NCBI RefSeq assembly: GCF_900107375.1
Contig: NZ_FNPT01000001.1
Coordinates: 1,054,001 to 1,118,000 of the forward strand
From: Lysobacter sp. yr284
Lineage (GTDB): Bacteria; Pseudomonadota; Gammaproteobacteria; Xanthomonadales; Xanthomonadaceae
DNA: 64,000 bases
Reading direction: 5' to 3'
Below the pieces are notes generated by a model. That model was not told where the DNA came from and made no database searches. It worked only from the letters and a program-made list of their open reading frames with translations. The position numbers and the translations under genes are program-made. Below are positions 37,777 through 46,684 of the stretch, one piece after another. Positions within the stretch are counted from its first letter, which is position 1; every line of letters starts with the position of its first letter.

Positions 37777-37904
37777 TGCGTTTTTCTCGGCTTTTTCGTC
37801 GATTCGTGGGTTGGGACTCTAGCAGTTCGGCCGCCGCCTCCGGTATCCGCGGGCGGCCGCCCCGGCGCGGCTGCGCGGCCGTCGCGGCCAACCGCCGGGC
37901 CATG

Positions 37905-37928
37905 AAAAAAGCCGGGACGCGCCCGGCT
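37905..37928 (-). terminator. Intrinsic terminator after the sulfotransferase gene
   Basis: Seven-base arms AGCCGGG and CCCGGCT with a 5-base loop are followed by TTTTTT on the minus strand, 55 bases beyond the sulfotransferase stop. Confidence 0.82.
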
Positions 37929-37982
37929 GTCCGGATCACGCGCAAGCCCGCGCCCGACCCTGCCGGGCGGGCGCGGCTGCGC

Positions 37983-38789
37983 TCAATGCGCCAGGTAGCC
38001 CAGGCTCTGGCAGGCCTCGCGCAGGCGCGGCGGCACGCTGTCGCCGGCCGGCAGTTCGCGCGAGGCCTGGATCCGGCCGGAGTGGATGCGCTCGCTGTTG
38101 TCGCCGAGGAACACCTTGAACGGACCGTGGTCGACCCGGCCGTACTCCATCATCTCCGACTCCCACTCCAGGCCCAGGAACCGGCAGACGTCCTGGGTCA
38201 CCCGCGCCGGGTCGGCGGTGAGTTCCTCGTAGCGCACGGTCAGGCCGGGCAGCGCCGCGCGCGCCTGGATCACCCCCGACAGTTGCGGCAGCAGCATGGT
38301 CTGGGCCGAATCCGGATTGCCCCAGCGTTCGTTCTGCTCGCCGAAGCGTTCCTTGAGCTCCTGGCCGAGCGCGCCCTTGGCCGCGGCCAGCATCGAATCG
38401 AGCACATGGCTGGGATGGCGGACCAGGAAGATGAAGCGCGCCTGCGGCCAGCACTGCGCCAGGCGCTGCCAGCGCAGGGCGTTGGCCGGGGTCTTGTCGA
38501 CGATGGTGTGCTTGCCGCTGGCGGCCAGCAGGCGGTGCAGCAGGCGGTCCCACAGCAGGTGCTCGACCTCCGCCAGGTCCAGGCCCATCGCCTCCATCGA
38601 GACGTTGGCCTGCAGGGTGTCGAGCTGGACCTGGAAATCCGGCAGGTGCAGCTCGTGCGGCGCGCAGATGCGCGAGTGGGTGTCGAGCACGCAGCGCAGC
38701 AGGGTCGAGCCGCTGCGGACGGCGGAAATCACGAAAACGGGCGAAGCGACCAGGCGCGACGGCGCCGGCGAGGCGGTGGTTCTGTCCAT
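37983..38789 (-). CDS. PAPS-dependent sulfotransferase family protein
   Basis: 268 residues from ATG 38789 with GGAGA about 9 bases upstream. VFVISAVRSGSTLLRCVLDT carries the 5'-phosphosulfate-binding RSGST loop, and FIFLVRHPSHVLDSMLAA the 3'-phosphate-binding segment. Then come LTVRYEELTADPARVTQDVC and FLGLEW, as in bacterial sulfotransferases that modify carbohydrates, lipids or secondary metabolites. No biosynthetic partners lie nearby, so the acceptor cannot be inferred. It is expressed alone. Confidence 0.9.
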   Translation of the reverse strand: MDRTTASPAPSRLVASPVFVISAVRSGSTLLRCVLDTHSRICAPHELHLPDFQVQLDTLQANVSMEAMGLDLAEVEHLLWDRLLHRLLAASGKHTIVDKTPANALRWQRLAQCWPQARFIFLVRHPSHVLDSMLAAAKGALGQELKERFGEQNERWGNPDSAQTMLLPQLSGVIQARAALPGLTVRYEELTADPARVTQDVCRFLGLEWESEMMEYGRVDHGPFKVFLGDNSERIHSGRIQASRELPAGDSVPPRLREACQSLGYLAH

Positions 38790-39017
38790 AGCGATTGTTT
38801 CTCCAGTGCGCGGACATTCATTGGTGGCGTCAATCAATGCGTTGCGGCGTAGCGGTATCGGCGGCGGCGTCCCCTCCCCTGGCGCAAAGCCCTGCGCGCG
38901 CAGGGCGAAACGGCCGCGCGACGGCGGCGGCGCTGGGATCATAGCGCTGCGATTGCTGCGAACATGCGACCGAACCGCGGCCGATCGCGCCGGCGCCGCG
39001 CGGCCGCCCGGACCCAT

Positions 39018-39050
39018 AAAAAAAGACAGCCGGGCGAACCCGGCTGTCTT
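39018..39050 (-). terminator. Intrinsic terminator after the TonB-dependent receptor
   Basis: Arms AGACAGCCGGG and CCCGGCTGTCT with loop CGAA are followed by TTTTTT on the minus strand, 25 bases beyond the receptor stop. Confidence 0.9.
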
Positions 39051-39074
39051 GGGTGGAGCGTCCGACCGCGTGGA

Positions 39075-42000
39075 TCAGAACTTGTAGCGGAAGCCCAGCT
39101 GGACCGACCACTGCGACACACCGACGTTGAAGCCGTCGGCGTCGGCGTTGGCCACGGTCGGCGCGTCCGGGGTGGCGAAGTTGTACACGTACTTGCCGTT
39201 GTACATGCCCTGGATCGCGGCGACGCGCTGGCTGGCGAAGAAGCCGTAGTCGTAGATGTGGCCCCAATCCTTGTTGATCAGGTTGCCCACGTTCTGGATG
39301 TCCAGCCAGATCTCGGACTTGTGGTCCTTGAAGAAGCCGGGCAGTTCCTGGCTGATGCGCACGTCGAAGGTGTTGACCCAACGCGCGCGGCCGGCGTTCT
39401 GCGGCGCGGAGCGGCCGGCGTAACGGCCCAGTTCCGGGTTCGAGGCCAGCCAGTCGAAGAAGCGCTTCTCCATGGCCGGGTCGGCGGTGAACTGGCCGGC
39501 CGGGCTGAGCGAACCAAACAGCACGTCGCCCGGGCCGCTGGGCACGTAGAACAGGTCGTTGCCGGAGCGGTTGTCGCCGTTGACGTCGTTGGAGTAGACG
39601 TAGCTGAAGGGACGGCCGCTGCGGCCTTCGTACACCAGGCCGACGCGGGTCTCGTAGTCGCCGAAGAACTTATGCTTCCAGTCCAGGGTGCCGATGATGC
39701 GGTCCTTGATCTGGTAGCGCGAGGTCGAGGCGGTCTCTTCGTTGGCGTCGAACAGGTAGTTGTAGTTCCAGCCGGAGGTCGCGGTCGAGCTGGTCAGGCC
39801 GCTGACTTCGGTGGCGTGGGTGTAGGTGTAAGCCAGGCTCCAGGACCAGTCGCTCTCGACGCCGAAGGGCTTGCTCAGGCCGACGGTGAACTGCTGGGTC
39901 TCGCCCTTGTCGGTGTTGTCCAGCAGCAGGACCTGGTCGAAGCGGCGGTCGCGGGCGAAGCGGTTGTTGCCCGACGACCACGGACGGTTGCGCAGGTTCG
40001 CGGCCTGGCTCCAGAACAGGTCGCGGCCGTCCTGGCCCTGGGCCTGCGGGGTGCCGAGGTTGAGGTTGCGGTAGAACAGCGCGTTCTTGACCTTGGTCAC
40101 CAGCAGCTCGGCCGAACCGACCACGCCGTACCACGGCAGCTCATGCTCGAACGCCAGGTTGGCCTTCCACACCGACGGCTGCTCGAAGTCGGGGTTGATG
40201 ACGTTGACGTTCTGCAACTGGCTGCCGGCGCGCGACGGGATCGGCGGGTTGAGGCCGTCGCCGTTGAACTTCAGGTTCTGCCAGTTCTCGCTCGACGCCA
40301 GGTTCTGCGAGTACTGGATGTAGTTCAGGCCGGTGGTGTTGTAGGCGTTGGTCAGCCACACCTGCGGCGACTCGCCCTGGAACAGGCCGAAACCGCCGCG
40401 CAGCTGGGTCGGACGCTCGCTGTCGAAGGTGTAGTTGAAGCCCACGCGCGGCTGGATCAGCCACTTGGAGTTCAGCACCTTGCGGGTGTCGTAGCCGAAC
40501 ACCTGCTGGACCAGCGGGTTGTAGTCCGGGTTCTTGTTGACTTCCGGCTTGTCGGCGCGCAGGCCGAAGTTCACCGTCAGGTTGTTGTTGACGAACCACT
40601 CGTCCTGGATGAACAGGCCGTACTGCTTGTACTTGAACGCGCCGGCGACGCTGTCGATGCCCGCGCCCGGCTGCGGGGTGCGCACGTCGTACTTCAGCCA
40701 GCGGCCGGCCTGGTAGTTGTCCAGGCCCCAGAACTCGTACACGCCGTAGACCTGCGGTCCGAACAGGTTGTAGACGTCGTTGTTGCTGTAGTCGAAGCCG
40801 AACTTGACGTTGTGGTCGCCCAGCGCCAGGGTGCCCGAACCGAACGCGTTCCAGGTCTTGGTGTAGAGCTTGTTGGCCTGCGAGTTGCTCTCGGTGCCCA
40901 GGAACAGCGAGTCGCCGCCCGGATTGCCTTCGGTGCCGCCGAACCAGATGCGCACGCTGGGCGCGGTGCCCGGGGTTTCGCGCACGGCCGAGTAGTCGCG
41001 GTAGGAGACCTTGAACTCGGTGGAGAAGTTGTCGGTCCAGTCGCTGAACAACTGGCCGACCCAGCTCTCGACCGACTTGGTGTGCTGGTACCAGTACGAG
41101 TTCAGCGAGATCTGGCTGCTGTTGATGCCGTTGATGCGCAGCTTGCTCTGGTCGAGCTTGCTGTAGCGCAGGCTGGCGCGGTGCGCGTCGGAAATGTTCC
41201 AGTCGATCTTGAGCGCGTACTCTTCCAGGTCGGTGTTGCCCGAGCTGCCCAGGCCGCCGGCGTCGAAGCCGTAGCCGCTGGAGATGGTCTGCGCGCGCGA
41301 CAGGTCGTTCTGGGTGATCACCGCGCCGCGGCGGCCCAGCGCGCTGCCCGGGATGTCGGCGCCCGGAGCGGCCTGCTTGAACTTCTCGTAGTTGGCGAAG
41401 AAGAACAGCTTGTCCTTGACCAGCGGGCCGCCGAAGGTGGCGCCGTAGGTCTCTTCCTTGTCGAAGCCGTTGAACTTGGTGTCGGTCGGATCCTTGCCGA
41501 ACCAGCCGCCGTCGCGGTAGCTGCCGTAGATCGAACCGTGGAACTCGTTGGTGCCCGACTTGGTCACCGCGTCGACCACCGCGCCGGTGGCGCCGGTGAT
41601 GGTGACGTCGTAGCTGGCCAGGTCGACGTTGATGCCTTCGATGGCTTCCATCGACACCGGCTGGCGGCGGGTCGGCATGTTGTTGCCTTCCAGGCCGAAG
41701 GTGTCGCTGGCCGACACGCCGTCGATGCGGATGGCGTTGTAGCGCGGGTTCTGGCCGCCGGCGGTGATGCCGCCCTCGGCGCGGTTGACGTAGGCCACGC
41801 GCGGGTCGAGGCGGACGTAGTCCTGGATGTTGCCGCCGATCGACGGCAGCGCTTCGATGGTCTGGCGGGTGACGTTGGTGCCCGAGCCCATCTTGGTCGC
41901 GCTGAACAGTTCCGAGCCGCCGGTGGCGACCGCGGTGACCGAGCCCAGGGTGGTCACGTCGGCCGGCGACAGCGCGGCATTGATGGTGTTGCTCTTGGCC

Positions 42001-42311
42001 AGATCGAGGTAGACGCCGTCCTCGGTCTTGGTGCCCTCGCCTTCCTTGGTGATGTTGATCGTGTACGGACCGCCGACGCGCAGGCCGCGGGCGTTGTAGC
42101 GGCCGCTGGCGTCGGTGGTGGCGCGACTGACCGTGCCCGACTCGACGTGGGTGATGGTCACTTCGGCGCCGACGACCGGCTGGCCGTTGGCGCTGGTCAC
42201 CGTGCCGTTGACGCCGGCGGAGGTGGACTGGGCGAACGCCGGTGCGGTGGCGAGTACGGCGAGCAGGCCAAGCGTGAGCTTGGACATGCGGACGCGGTTC
42301 TGATAGGTCAT
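39075..42311 (-). CDS. Oar-like TonB-dependent outer-membrane receptor
   Basis: 1,078 residues. A signal peptide (KLTLGLLAVLATAPAFAQST) is followed by a carboxypeptidase-regulatory-like domain (VNGTVTSANGQPVVGAEVTI, DASGRYNARGLRVGGPYTIN), a plug (YNAIRIDGVSASDTFGLEGN, VTKSGTNEFHGSIYGSYRDG) and a 22-strand-type barrel ending in aromatic FRYKF. This is the Oar/OmpA-like TonB receptor type abundant in Xanthomonadaceae. In related bacteria it is linked to protease secretion or uptake of unknown ligands. It is monocistronic, with a long regulatory region upstream. Confidence 0.93.
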   Translation of the reverse strand: MTYQNRVRMSKLTLGLLAVLATAPAFAQSTSAGVNGTVTSANGQPVVGAEVTITHVESGTVSRATTDASGRYNARGLRVGGPYTINITKEGEGTKTEDGVYLDLAKSNTINAALSPADVTTLGSVTAVATGGSELFSATKMGSGTNVTRQTIEALPSIGGNIQDYVRLDPRVAYVNRAEGGITAGGQNPRYNAIRIDGVSASDTFGLEGNNMPTRRQPVSMEAIEGINVDLASYDVTITGATGAVVDAVTKSGTNEFHGSIYGSYRDGGWFGKDPTDTKFNGFDKEETYGATFGGPLVKDKLFFFANYEKFKQAAPGADIPGSALGRRGAVITQNDLSRAQTISSGYGFDAGGLGSSGNTDLEEYALKIDWNISDAHRASLRYSKLDQSKLRINGINSSQISLNSYWYQHTKSVESWVGQLFSDWTDNFSTEFKVSYRDYSAVRETPGTAPSVRIWFGGTEGNPGGDSLFLGTESNSQANKLYTKTWNAFGSGTLALGDHNVKFGFDYSNNDVYNLFGPQVYGVYEFWGLDNYQAGRWLKYDVRTPQPGAGIDSVAGAFKYKQYGLFIQDEWFVNNNLTVNFGLRADKPEVNKNPDYNPLVQQVFGYDTRKVLNSKWLIQPRVGFNYTFDSERPTQLRGGFGLFQGESPQVWLTNAYNTTGLNYIQYSQNLASSENWQNLKFNGDGLNPPIPSRAGSQLQNVNVINPDFEQPSVWKANLAFEHELPWYGVVGSAELLVTKVKNALFYRNLNLGTPQAQGQDGRDLFWSQAANLRNRPWSSGNNRFARDRRFDQVLLLDNTDKGETQQFTVGLSKPFGVESDWSWSLAYTYTHATEVSGLTSSTATSGWNYNYLFDANEETASTSRYQIKDRIIGTLDWKHKFFGDYETRVGLVYEGRSGRPFSYVYSNDVNGDNRSGNDLFYVPSGPGDVLFGSLSPAGQFTADPAMEKRFFDWLASNPELGRYAGRSAPQNAGRARWVNTFDVRISQELPGFFKDHKSEIWLDIQNVGNLINKDWGHIYDYGFFASQRVAAIQGMYNGKYVYNFATPDAPTVANADADGFNVGVSQWSVQLGFRYKF

Positions 42312-42828
42312 TACGATGGCCTCGGTACAGTGGAATGCGTGGCGGAGTCGGCCGGCCGGCGCGGCTTCGCGCCGCGCTCGTACCAGGTCCGTTTTGATGG
42401 CTAGCCCCTAGACCCGCGCGGCGCCGTGGCCGCCGGGGTTAACAGCAGTTTAACAGGCTAGGCAGGGTGTGTGACAGAGACGTGACCGGCATCAAGCCTT
42501 GTCACACGGTGACTGCGTCCACACCTGAACTGCCATGCAGCGCAAAGTTGTATAAGCCGGTGCCGCGCCGCGTCCCCATGCGCCTGCGAATGGGCGCCGG
42601 CCAACATACGCCAGGCACCGGATCGCCACTCGAAATCGCGGACCGGCGTCGTGCGGCGGCACTCGCATGGCGCGCGCGTCGCGCCGTTCGTCGGCAACCC
42701 GCGTGATCGGGCCGGTCGGCGCGGGGTCATCGCGCTCTGGCCGCGGGCAATCCGCCAGGTCGGGCCGGCCGAGACAGGCCCGCCCCGAACGAGCGGGCTT
42801 GGGCCCCGGCCCGAGCCCCGCGGTTCGC
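42312..42828. promoter_or_regulatory. Upstream region of the TonB receptor with phased short repeats
   Basis: No gene is supported in these 517 bases. TTAACAG occurs at 42439 and 42450, and GTGAC at 42471 and 42482, each pair 11 bases (about one helical turn) apart. GTCAC-ACG-GTGAC at 42501-42513 is a perfect dyad. The cluster is 130-200 bases before the receptor ATG and may bind a regulator. The rest, toward marC, shows nothing I can name. Confidence 0.45.
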
Positions 42829-43422
42829 TTACGGCGGCCCCGGCAGGTAGGCGCCCAGACCGTCGAGGATCATCTGCACCGAGATCGCGACCAGCAGCAT
42901 GCCCATCAGGCGTTCGATCGCGATCAGCGCGCGCCGGCCGAGCAACTTATAAAGAATGGTGGCGCAGAACAGGATCGCCGCGGTCGCGCCCCAGGCGATC
43001 AGCAGGGCCAGGCTCCAGTCGCCGAGCCGGGCCGGGTCGTTGCTGCCCATCAGCATCACCGCGGCCATGCCCGAGGGGCCGGCCACCAGCGGGATCGCCA
43101 TCGGCACGATGAAGGGCTCGCCGTCCGGGATCTCGCCCATCAGCCCTTCCGGCGGCGGGAAGATCATGCGGATGCCGATCAGGAACAGCACGATGCCGCC
43201 GGCGATGGACACCGACTCCTGGCGCAGGTGCATCAGCTCCAGCGCGTACTTGCCGCCCCACAGGAACACCATCAGCACGCCCAGCGCGATCAGCAGTTCG
43301 CGCGCGAGCACGATGCGCTGGCGCTTGGGCGGCAGCCCGCGCAGCAGGCTCAGGAACACCGGGATGTTGCCGAGCGGGTCGAGGATGATGAAGAGCAGCA
43401 GCGCGGCCGAAGCGATGGTCAT
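42829..43422 (-). CDS. MarC family integral membrane protein
   Basis: 197 residues with six predicted transmembrane helices (SAALLLFIILDPLGNIPVFL, ELLIALGVLMVFLWGG, VSIAGGIVLFLIGIRMIFPP, IPLVAGPSGMAAVMLMG). DPLGNIPVFL and the central MAIPLVAGPSG motif are MarC-family hallmarks. Despite the name, E. coli MarC is not a proven antibiotic pump, and the transported compound is unknown. It follows the SDR gene by 10 bases and may share its transcript. Confidence 0.93.
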   Translation of the reverse strand: MTIASAALLLFIILDPLGNIPVFLSLLRGLPPKRQRIVLARELLIALGVLMVFLWGGKYALELMHLRQESVSIAGGIVLFLIGIRMIFPPPEGLMGEIPDGEPFIVPMAIPLVAGPSGMAAVMLMGSNDPARLGDWSLALLIAWGATAAILFCATILYKLLGRRALIAIERLMGMLLVAISVQMILDGLGAYLPGPP

Positions 43423-43432
43423 GGCGGCGGGC

Positions 43433-44191
43433 TCAGGCTTGCGGCGCCCAGACCGTGCCGCGATGGCCCGCGCCGGCGGCCGACAGCAAGGTCACGCAGG
43501 CCTGGGCGTAGGCCGAGGGCTCGCGCGCGGAGCGGTCGCTTTCTTCGACATAGGCGCGCGCGCGCAGCGGCGTGCGCATCGGCCCAGGACGCAGCCCGGC
43601 CACGCGCACGCTGGAATTGCCCAGCTCGGCGTGCAGGATCCCGACCAGCGCGGCCAGCCCGTGCTGGGCCGCGCCGTAGCCGCCCCAATAGGCCTGGCCG
43701 ACCCGCGCGGGATCGTCGAGCGCGAACACCAGGGCGGCGTCGCCGGCCTTGGCCAGCAGCGGCAGGCAGGCCTGCGACAGCCACCACGGCGCGGTCAGGT
43801 TGACGTGCACGGCGCGCGCGAACGCGGCCGGGTCGGTCTGCAGCAGCGGGGTCAGGCCGGGGAAGTCGGCGGCGCAGTGCAGCACGCCGTCGAGGCGGCC
43901 GAGTTCGGATTCGATCCGCTGCGCCATCTCGGCGTAATCGTCGGGCTGGGCGCCTTCCAGGTCGAGCGGGTACAGCAACGGCTCGGGCCCGGCCTGGGCC
44001 GCGGCGTCGTAGACCCGGTTCAACTTCGGCAGCTTGCGCCCGAGCAGGACCACGGTGGCGCCGGCGCCGGCGCAGGCCACCGACGCGGCCGCGCCGAGCC
44101 CGCCGGTAGCGCCGGTGACCAGCACCACGCGCCCGGCCAGCGCCTGCGCGCCGGCCTGCGGATCGTTCGAGCGGGCGGCGGCCTCGGTCAC
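43433..44191 (-). CDS. Short-chain dehydrogenase/reductase (YciK-like)
   Basis: 252 residues from GTG 44191, overlapping the grxD stop by four bases. RVVLVTGATGGLGAAASVAC is the Rossmann TGxxxGxG motif; then LLYPLDLEGAQPDDYAEMAQ, the GVLHCAAD strand and YGAAQHGLAALVGILHAELG supplying the catalytic Tyr region. The usual YxxxK reads YGAAQ, so the catalytic Lys appears replaced, and activity may differ from typical reductases. Substrate unknown. Confidence 0.88.
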   Translation of the reverse strand: MTEAAARSNDPQAGAQALAGRVVLVTGATGGLGAAASVACAGAGATVVLLGRKLPKLNRVYDAAAQAGPEPLLYPLDLEGAQPDDYAEMAQRIESELGRLDGVLHCAADFPGLTPLLQTDPAAFARAVHVNLTAPWWLSQACLPLLAKAGDAALVFALDDPARVGQAYWGGYGAAQHGLAALVGILHAELGNSSVRVAGLRPGPMRTPLRARAYVEESDRSAREPSAYAQACVTLLSAAGAGHRGTVWAPQA

Positions 44192-44511
44192 TGCGACTGG
44201 GTCTCGCTGATCATGCGCGCCAGTTCGCCGGACTCGTACAGCTCCAGGGTGATGTCGCAACCGCCGATCAGCTCGCCGTGGATGAAGAGCTGCGGGAAGG
44301 TCGGCCAATTCGAATAGCGCGGCAGGTTGGCGCGGATCTCCGGGTCTTCGAGCACGTTGACGGTGTGCAGCGCCGTCGCGCCGGCGGCCTTGAGCGCCTG
44401 CACCGCGCGGCTGGAGAAGCCGCACATCGGGAACTGCGCGGTGCCCTTCATGAACAACACGACCGGATGGGACTCGACCTCGGTCTGGATCCGTTCGATA
44501 ACCGACGACAT
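44188..44511 (-). CDS. grxD: Monothiol glutaredoxin (CGFS type)
   Basis: 107 residues (MSSVIERIQTEVESHPVVLF...). The CGFS active site lies in KGTAQFPMCGFSSRAVQAL, followed by the glutathione-binding WPTFPQLFIHGELIGGCDI. CGFS glutaredoxins carry and deliver [2Fe-2S] clusters, usually with BolA proteins, rather than act as reductases. It is divergent from sodB with about 200 bases between; the SDR and marC genes follow. Confidence 0.97.
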   Translation of the reverse strand: MSSVIERIQTEVESHPVVLFMKGTAQFPMCGFSSRAVQALKAAGATALHTVNVLEDPEIRANLPRYSNWPTFPQLFIHGELIGGCDITLELYESGELARMISETQSQ

Positions 44512-44718
44512 GGGTGCTGCTCCTGACGAGGTTTGTTGCCGAGTTTGACGGTTCGGCAACCTTGGGTGGGGATAGAATGTGAATTGTAAGCCTTCGCGGC
44601 GTCGCCGACGCGCCCGTTCCCGGAACCCAACGGTCCACGACCGCGCGGCCCCGGGCCTGGAGCGCCGGCCGCGGCGCCCTCCGCTAGCCAGCCCCCTCGC
44701 ATCTTCAGGAGCCCGCCA

Positions 44719-45297
44719 ATGGCCATCGAATTGCCTGCCCTGCCCTACGACCGCACCGCGCTGGAGCCGACCATCTCGGCCGAGACCATCGACTACCACT
44801 ACGGCAAGCATCACAAGGCCTACGTCGACAACCTCAACAAGATGATCGAAGGCACCGAGTTCGCCTCGCTGTCGCTGGAAGAGATCATCAAGAAGTCGCA
44901 GGGCGGCATGTTCAACAACGCCGCCCAGATCTGGAACCACACCTTCTACTGGAACTGCCTGTCGCCCAAGGGCGGCGGCGAGCCGACCGGCAAGCTGGCC
45001 GAACTCATCAACAAGGCCTTCGGCGACTTCGCCAAGTTCAAGGAAGAGTTCACCAAGACCGCGGTCGGCACCTTCGGCTCGGGCTGGGGCTGGCTGGTGC
45101 AGCGTCCGGACGGTTCGCTGGCCCTGGTCAGCACCCCCAACGCCGCCACCCCGCTGACCGGCGAAGACACCGCCCTGCTGACCTGCGATGTGTGGGAACA
45201 CGCCTACTACATCGACTACCGCAACGCCCGCCCGAAGTACGTCGAGGCGTTCTGGAACCTGGTCAACTGGGACTTCGTGGCGTCCAACCTCAAGTAA
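44719..45297 (+). CDS. sodB: Superoxide dismutase, iron type
   Basis: 192 residues with [20 protein letters not shown] at the start. Metal ligands lie in [11 protein letters not shown] (His), NHTFYWNCL (His) and [20 protein letters not shown] (Asp and His). [20 protein letters not shown] and the GSGWGWLVQ stretch fit the Fe-type enzyme. It converts superoxide to peroxide and oxygen in the cytoplasm. AGGAG lies 6-10 bases before ATG 44719. A strong terminator follows. Confidence 0.97.
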   Translation: MAIELPALPYDRTALEPTISAETIDYHYGKHHKAYVDNLNKMIEGTEFASLSLEEIIKKSQGGMFNNAAQIWNHTFYWNCLSPKGGGEPTGKLAELINKAFGDFAKFKEEFTKTAVGTFGSGWGWLVQRPDGSLALVSTPNAATPLTGEDTALLTCDVWEHAYYIDYRNARPKYVEAFWNLVNWDFVASNLK

Positions 45298-45320
45298 GCC
45301 GCCGCGGCATCGCGACACCG

Positions 45321-45349
45321 AAAACGGCCGGGGAAACCCGGCCGTTTTT
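45321..45349 (+). terminator. Intrinsic terminator of sodB
   Basis: Twelve-base arms AAAACGGCCGGG and CCCGGCCGTTTT with loop GAAA, then T. It lies 23 bases after the sodB stop. The A-run on the left also allows function on the minus strand. Confidence 0.92.
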
Positions 45350-45375
45350 CGTTGCCCGAGAATCCACCCGCTTTT

Positions 45376-45406
45376 TGTAGGAGCGGCGCAAGCCGCGACC
45401 GCGCCA
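45376..45406 (+). repeat. REP-like element, family B
   Basis: The 31-base unit beginning TGTAGGAGCGGCGCAAGCCG and ending CGACCGCGCCA is identical to the copy at 50050-50080 and its inverted partner at 50242-50272. It contains the small palindrome GCGGC-GCAA-GCCGC. It stands as a singleton after the sodB terminator. Confidence 0.88.
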
Positions 45407-45535
45407 CCGCAGCAACGACGCCCCTCCCCTCGCCCGCGCATTCCGCCAGGCGGCGCTGCCCGCACGCTTGCGCAAGCCGGCCTCCCACGCGCAAGCTCGT
45501 GCCGCCGCGCACCGCGGCTCCCGGAACCGCGCCCC

Positions 45536-46048
45536 ATGGCCTCGCCGATCGCCGCCACCGCACCGTACTGGGTTCCCGCGCTTTCGATGCTGATGATCTA
45601 CCGGCGCGTGCGCCGCAACTTCGGCGTGCAACCGTGGCGGCCGGTGCGCAACGGCATCCGCCTGGGCTTCCTGGCGCTGGTCGCGGCGATGCTGTGCGTA
45701 CTCGGCGCGTTCCAGCCGCAGCTGGCGCCGGGCCTGGGCATCGGCGCGGCGCTCGGCGCCCCGCTCGGGCTGCTCGCGCTCAAGCACACCCATGTCGCCT
45801 GGCGCGACGGCCAGCGCACCTACACCCCGAACCCTTGGATCGGCGGCGCGCTGACCGCGTTGCTGGTCGGCCGCATCGCCTGGCGCTACACCCACGAAGG
45901 CGTCGCCGCGGCGCAGGCGCCGAGCGCGCTGACCCTGGGCATGGCGACGGTGTTGATCGGCTATTCGCTGGTCTATGCGATCGGATTGATGGTGCAGATG
46001 CGGCGGCTGGCGGCGCAGCGCGACGCGGCCGATCCGCCGGCGCCCTGA
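45536..46048 (+). CDS. Membrane protein, possibly CcdC/DUF1453-like
   Basis: 170 residues from ATG 45536; the open frame upstream is Arg/Pro-rich. About four to five transmembrane helices (YWVPALSMLMIYRRVRRNFG, IRLGFLALVAAMLCVLGAF, GIGAALGAPLGLLALKHTHV, ALTLGMATVLIGYSLVYAIG). The RRVRRNFGVQPWRP and YTPNPWIGGALTALLVGRIA blocks recall DUF1453/CcdC-like membrane proteins, though I hold this loosely. It is isolated, between a REP element and a convergent unknown gene. Confidence 0.78.
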   Translation: MASPIAATAPYWVPALSMLMIYRRVRRNFGVQPWRPVRNGIRLGFLALVAAMLCVLGAFQPQLAPGLGIGAALGAPLGLLALKHTHVAWRDGQRTYTPNPWIGGALTALLVGRIAWRYTHEGVAAAQAPSALTLGMATVLIGYSLVYAIGLMVQMRRLAAQRDAADPPAP

Positions 46049-46079
46049 TCCGCGCGCGTCGCCGCGGCGGCGGCGCGCC

Positions 46080-46628
46080 TCAGCCGCGCTCGAACCGGCA
46101 CCCCTGCGGCGCGAAGAAACGCCAGCGGAAGTAGAAGCCCAAACGCCCGCGGCGGTAATCGCATACCGCGCGATCACCGGCGCGCAACGCGTCGTACTCG
46201 CGCTTGTGGATGCGCAGCGACACCAGCGCGCCGCTGCGCGTATCGCGCAAGCGCATGCCGTGGATGCTCGCGCGGCCGGCGCTTCGCCAGCGGCCGACCA
46301 CCTCGCCGCCGAAACTCGCCGGCCGGCTGCCGGCGACGGCGTTGACGGCCTGCAGGTAAGGCCAGGTGAACGCCGCAAGCAGCACTGCGAGCACGAACGG
46401 CGCCAGCACCGCCGCCCACCACGACGAACCGCGGCGCCACCGGCGCCACTGCGCGAGCAGCGAAACCGCGGCCAGCGCCAACCAGGGCGCCAGCAGCCAC
46501 CACAAAACCTGCTGGCCGACCGGGCCGTCCGGTTCGAACCGGCAGCAGGCCGGATCGACGAACGACAGGCACAGCAGCGCGCCGATGAAGTAGGCGAACA
46601 CCAGCAACGCGGACGGCCCGGCCCGCAC
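46080..46628 (-). CDS. Hypothetical membrane protein downstream of purK
   Basis: 182 residues if GTG 46628 is the start (VRAGPSALLVFAYFIGALLC); no ATG is available, and the frame stays open into purK, so the start is uncertain. About three helices (ALLVFAYFIGALLCLSF, VLWWLLAPWLALAAVSLLAQ, AAVLAPFVLAVLLAAFTWPY) precede a soluble C-terminal domain with SFGGEVVGRWRSAGRASIHG and CDYRRGRLGFYFRWRFFAP. No family is recognised. It begins about 57 bases after purK and may share its transcript. Confidence 0.7.
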   Translation of the reverse strand: MRAGPSALLVFAYFIGALLCLSFVDPACCRFEPDGPVGQQVLWWLLAPWLALAAVSLLAQWRRWRRGSSWWAAVLAPFVLAVLLAAFTWPYLQAVNAVAGSRPASFGGEVVGRWRSAGRASIHGMRLRDTRSGALVSLRIHKREYDALRAGDRAVCDYRRGRLGFYFRWRFFAPQGCRFERG

Positions 46629-46684
46629 CAGCGACGCGGCGCCCCGCCCAGAACGCGCAGAGCGCGGCCTGGTCGGGATGATGA

